Shown: positions 7,747-10,615 of the stretch, piece by piece
Numbering within the stretch: the stretch's first letter is position 1
Layout: every line of letters starts with the position of its first letter
NCBI GenBank assembly: GCA_027600665.1
Contig: JADGJL010001053.1
Span: 1-10,615, forward strand
DNA: 10,615 nt
Reading direction: 5' to 3'
Source: Irineochytrium annulatum
Lineage: Eukaryota; Chytridiomycota; Chytridiomycetes; Chytridiales; Chytridiaceae
Notes under the pieces: generated by a model
The model's database searches: none
What the model saw: only the letters and a program-made list of their open reading frames with translations
Told to the model about the DNA's origin: nothing
Program-made: the position numbers and the translations under genes

Positions 7747-8454
7747 GTGCGCGAGCGTGGCGTTTCTACCAAGCCCAGGTCAGAGATATCAATTCTCTCT
7801 GGAACTGCAAGTACAGGCCTGAGGACTTCGAAGGGGACTACATGTCAGGGGGAACGCAATATCATGTATATGTTTGTATACATGGCCATAATCGCTAAAG
7901 GTGATCTGGCTTCAAATTTCAAATGTTCCCATCTACAAGACACTTCTTCCTGGGGAAAGAGCAACACCCACCTTATGCAACTGCTCTACGCTAATCCACA
8001 TCATGGCACATTTCCAAAAAAATGCATAATCACATCATGGGTGCCATCGTGCTCCAAAGCAGACCTCCCCCCAGGTGCTCGTCAATATGCTCCCAGGTCC
8101 CCCTCGGAACCCCTGGTGAAGCCTCACAATGAGGGTCGTCGAGCACCCCCGGAGCAGGCATGTAAGTTCGCTTCCCAGGGCTCCCGCGCCCGCTGGGGTT
8201 GCCCCAACGTCCATTTAACAGCTGAACAGGCTCCGCGCAGCCCGGGCGACACCTTTGCTGCCCGCACTGACCTGAATCGCCGCAGCGGTAACATCATGTG
8301 CTCTGCGCAAAAGCATCATCTGCTCCCCCCTGCTTTCAATGCATCATCTCGCACAGGCTATGAGCGCCTGTTCATTATGCTGGGATCTAGCACTGGGCTA
8401 CTTTATGCGACGCATATTGTGCACTGGGCGTTGTTAAGATTTATGAACTGTTGA
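7747..8454 (+). other. Open frame over a GC-rich block, probably not a gene
   Basis: A 235-codon frame is open here, but it opens at GTG; the first ATG in frame is near 7864, and the stop is at 8452-8454. The product has no recognisable domain and is rich in Ser, Pro, Arg and His, as expected from reading GC-rich noncoding DNA. No intron links it to other exons. The middle (about 8040-8300) is visibly more GC-rich than both sides, so a transposon relic or an inserted segment is at least as likely. No terminal repeats could be identified by eye. Confidence 0.2.
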
Positions 8455-9430
8455 TTATTAGTTTTAATATCATATTATTTTGTTTGTAGTATTTTCACAT
8501 TGCCTGAGGTCGAGTGTAGTGAGTAGTGAATTAGCCAATTAGATTTTGCCAAGAGGAATTTTGAATAAGAGTAATTGAAGTGAAGTGATCATACAGAGTG
8601 CCTTACCGCATTTTTCGCAATAGGCATACCGCAAATGAGTTTTCGACGCAAATCAGCGCTTCCATTATACCTTATTATTCCATCTACTTTACAGCAAGGC
8701 TATATGACACCCGCCCTCCACGACATCCGCTGACCGCGGGAGTAGTTCACTTACGTAGATCGGGACCAGGTGTCGGTTTGGAGGCAATTGACTTGAGAAT
8801 CCCACAGGCGTTGTGATGACATTGTTACTGCCAAGGAAGAAAAGCTATCTGAAAATCAAGAATACTGTAGACAAGACAGAGATGAAGGTAAACGAAGGTC
8901 GTCATAATTCTTCTTTTGTTTCCTTCATTGTCTATCTTTGCCATGCCTTAGTTCCTACCCATTTGTGTTGTGTTATTAAATTCTGTCTATTTATTCATTA
9001 GAAACAAGAAATAATTGGGCAAAGTGTTGATATGCGACTTGACAATCCCGGACTTGAGCAATTTCTTGAAATTCGAATAGAAACACTCATGCAGTGACAG
9101 TGTCGCATGCTGGACACACATGGGTGGATTCCGGCGTGAGGAAATGCAATTCGCTGCAATATATTTTGTGGACGCTGCCGCCGTCACAGCAGAGTCGCAA
9201 TGATCAACGCACCGCAACTGTGGCGGTGCTGCAGCCGATCCAGCGCTGTGGCCGCTGATTCGGTGACTTATGCTGATAAATACAAGTTCATTTAATTTTC
9301 TTTAATGTTGTTATGCATGTGATTTGTTTTCTCACGCTACACATGATTGTGGTATCAATCAAAGAAAATACTCCAATCGACGTCATCATCACTGTCATTT
9401 TTGTCAAGGTGCTTGTGTTCATCTTTGTCC
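8455..9430. other. AT-rich flank without a convincing gene
   Basis: The base composition drops to AT-rich after 8455. The only suggestive frame is on the - strand at about 9217-8987, whose end (FYSNFKKLLKSGIVKSH and onward) has a protein-like composition but no start, motif or partner exon. A short perfect hairpin is at 9209-9229. Confidence 0.5.
9209..9257. repeat. Two adjacent small hairpins with similar loops
   Basis: GCACCGC (9209-9215) pairs with GCGGTGC (9223-9229) across a 7-nt loop. CAGCG (9241-9245) pairs with CGCTG (9253-9257), also with a 7-nt loop. Both loops contain CTGTG. Short stems like these can arise by chance. Confidence 0.35.
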
Positions 9431-9676
9431 TCATATCGTCCGTTGCCTACTGCAATTTCCATCTTTCACCATCATGTGGATATGTAAGTCGTCGTCACCA
9501 TCGTCTTCCTCCAGGTCAATGTGTATGTGCTGCTCTGCATGAACCCCGTTCACAAATCTGTCAGCAACCTGCTGGACACCCTCCTGCAGATTACGCATGT
9601 CTTCAAACGCAGATTCGAGTTCAAGCAGAATATGTTTGGCTCTGTTGACGAAAACTCGTTCCTCCCAACGATGCAA
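9431..9676 (-). CDS. Coding-like fragment, acidic and His-rich C-terminus, function unknown
   Basis: An open frame on the - strand reads as a plausible amphipathic helix (RAKHILLELESAFEDMRNLQ, then EGVQQVADRFVNG). An acidic/His patch (HIHIDLEEDDGDDDLHIH) follows, and then a stop at 9431-9433. It has no ATG in frame near its beginning. An intron acceptor TCGTCAACAG at about 9651 could open it as an exon. The other two frames just upstream also look coding-like, which suggests either unresolved introns or frameshift decay. It lies directly downstream of the exon pair 10161-9754 on the same strand but is separated from it by a stop, so joining them is not supported. I do not recognise the family. 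Confidence 0.25.
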   Translation of the reverse strand: MHRWEERVFVNRAKHILLELESAFEDMRNLQEGVQQVADRFVNGVHAEQHIHIDLEEDDGDDDLHIHMMVKDGNCSRQRTI

Positions 9677-9753
9677 TCAATTCGGCGCTCATGTGCTCTA
9701 CGGACTTGTTCACGTTCTGGCCCTAGCTTGCAACGCAACAATTTGGTGCAATT

Positions 9754-10177
9754 CTATTCCTCTTTCTTCAATTTATTTATTAGCGTAGTTCCCCGCAATG
9801 AGCCTAAAAAAAGCAAGTCAGCTCCGCATTTTTGGAATAATTGTACCTCGTTGGTGTATATGCTGCCCCATTTGCCTTATCTTCCTTGCTAATAGTAATA
9901 CCTCTTCCACTTTATCTTGTAATAAATCTTCCTTTATCGTTGGAGCATTACAGCGGTCGTTCTGCTTATGCATTTTGCACTTGAGAGCTTTCAATGCGTG
10001 CGCCTTCCTGTTGTTCTTGACAAAATTCGCGTAGGAGTCTTTCCGATCGCCCACATAATCTTTGATTGATGAGATGGCGCTGAATATTTTCGCTTGGGCT
10101 CTAGTCAAATTGTCTGGTTCCCAAAAATACTTGCTATGAGGGAAAGGTTCCCCGTAATTTTCTGCCGCATTGAAACG
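9754..10177 (-). CDS. 3' part of an unrecognised Lys-rich gene (two exons, 43-nt intron), 5' end unresolved
   Basis: On the - strand a frame opens after TAA at 10180-10178. It runs through PFPHSKYFWEPDNLTRAQAK, then a Lys-rich helical region (DYVGDRKDSYANFVKNNRKAH, then LKALKCKMHKQNDR) to HIHQRG. A clean intron follows, 9846-9804: donor GTACAA, branch-like GCTGAC, acceptor TTGCTTTTTTTAG. It leads into SLRGTTLINKLKKEE and a stop at 9756-9754. No ATG is available, so an upstream exon must exist. A likely acceptor is GCGGCAG ending at 10162. Candidate upstream exon sequence lies at 10232-10615. The protein is basic, possibly nucleic-acid binding, but no domain is recognised. Confidence 0.4.
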
Positions 10178-10231
10178 TTAAAATGACAGTACAGCGTCCG
10201 ACGTCTAAATACCCTTTAATTTAAGCTATTG

Positions 10232-10615
10232 TCAGGTCTCAAACCAAGCAATTGGCCCGACGGGATTTGGACCACCAATATACGGGCGCTTTAATTTCCC
10301 GTGGCCAAAAAGGTTCGTGACTGAAGTTGTTAAACGTCCATGAAACCACAGATGTTTCAAAGTAAAAATTCTCGAATTGCTTCCGTAAATGGCGATAAAC
10401 TCGACTTTTGATATCGTCTTTGTGCAATGCCGCCAATCAGAAGTCTTCGCAATGGCCAAGAACAACTTGTGCTGCGCTTTCTTCTTCAGCGCTAGTTCGA
10501 GGATGTTGTTGAAATAGAATAAAGAAGCTTGTCTGACAACTGTCTTGCGTAGAATGAGTGGGATTAGCGTTGGCGTGATAATTCTCAATGGGTTGTGTTG
10601 AATTGTGTGTTCTTT
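10232..10615 (-). CDS. Possible upstream exon(s) of the Lys-rich gene, frame uncertain, cut by window end
   Basis: Two - strand frames look protein-like here. One is open from the window edge to a stop at 10232 and includes RIITPTLIPLILRKTVVRQ and HKLFLAIAK. The other starts after a stop near 10439 and includes KDDIKSRVYRHLRKQFENF and EPFWPREIKAPVYWWSK, with another coding-like stretch in the same frame before that stop. Only one can be real, or an intron or frameshift switches between them. Several GT donors near 10260-10290 could join either frame to the exon starting at 10161. No family is recognised. Confidence 0.25.
   Translation of the reverse strand, partial: KEHTIQHNPLRIITPTLIPLILRKTVVRQASLFYFNNILELALKKKAQHKLFLAIAKTSDWRHCTKTISKVEFIAIYGSNSRIFTLKHLWFHGRLTTSVTNLFGHGKLKRPYIGGPNPVGPIAWFET

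Noticed and set aside
10240..10300. T-arm-like GGTCCAAATCC on the - strand as a tRNA
   Set aside because: No cloverleaf, anticodon stem or acceptor pairing could be drawn around it.
10440..10500. LFLAIAK resembling the LFLAK motif of Crinkler effectors (- strand)
   Set aside because: The surrounding residues do not match a Crinkler N-terminal ubiquitin-like domain, there is no start nearby, and the frame itself is uncertain.

Overview
The window comes from a eukaryotic nuclear genome. Two long genes are each broken by short GT-AG introns (45-125 nt) that, once removed, restore single reading frames. The intron size and the branch-like CTGAC/TTAAY elements before the acceptors suggest a fungus or a fungus-like protist, but this is an inference and I cannot name the species.

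Left part (1-3547, + strand): the 3' portion of one gene, cut by the window edge. I model eight exons (3-113, 187-552, 613-700, 766-1246, 1304-1432, 1491-1694, 1740-1818, 1865-3547). They total 3141 nt, exactly 1047 codons including the stop. The 1046-residue product fuses three carbohydrate-enzyme modules: an extended SDR/NAD-dependent nucleotide-sugar epimerase-like domain, a nucleotide-diphospho-sugar transferase-like domain with a DSD motif, and a C-terminal GT90/CAP10-type glycosyltransferase. The SDR module appears to lack its catalytic Ser/Thr and Tyr. A run of 23 G and a run of 10 C sit inside its Gly-rich NAD loop.

Middle part (4439-7217, - strand): a convergent, apparently complete four-exon gene. 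Its exons total 2520 nt, giving 839 residues. It fuses an APH/choline-kinase-like kinase (HGDxxxxN and FDFLD motifs) to a sugar-nucleotidyltransferase-like domain (KDADNDF) and a HAD-like tail that has lost its DxD nucleophile. A gene-free 0.9 kb spacer separates the two genes' 3' ends. The pairing resembles a small surface-glycan or capsule locus: one protein would activate a small head group or sugar, and the other would transfer sugars. That role is inferred.

Right part (about 7218-10615): a mostly gene-poor flank. The stretch 7218-7750 holds the putative promoter of the - strand gene. A locally GC-rich block at about 8040-8300 carries an open frame I do not believe. From about 8455 onward the DNA is AT-rich. 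Coding-like pieces lie on the - strand between 9431 and the window end, including one exon pair joined by a good 43-nt intron (10161-9847, 9803-9754). They may be an unrecognised gene, or a decayed gene or element.
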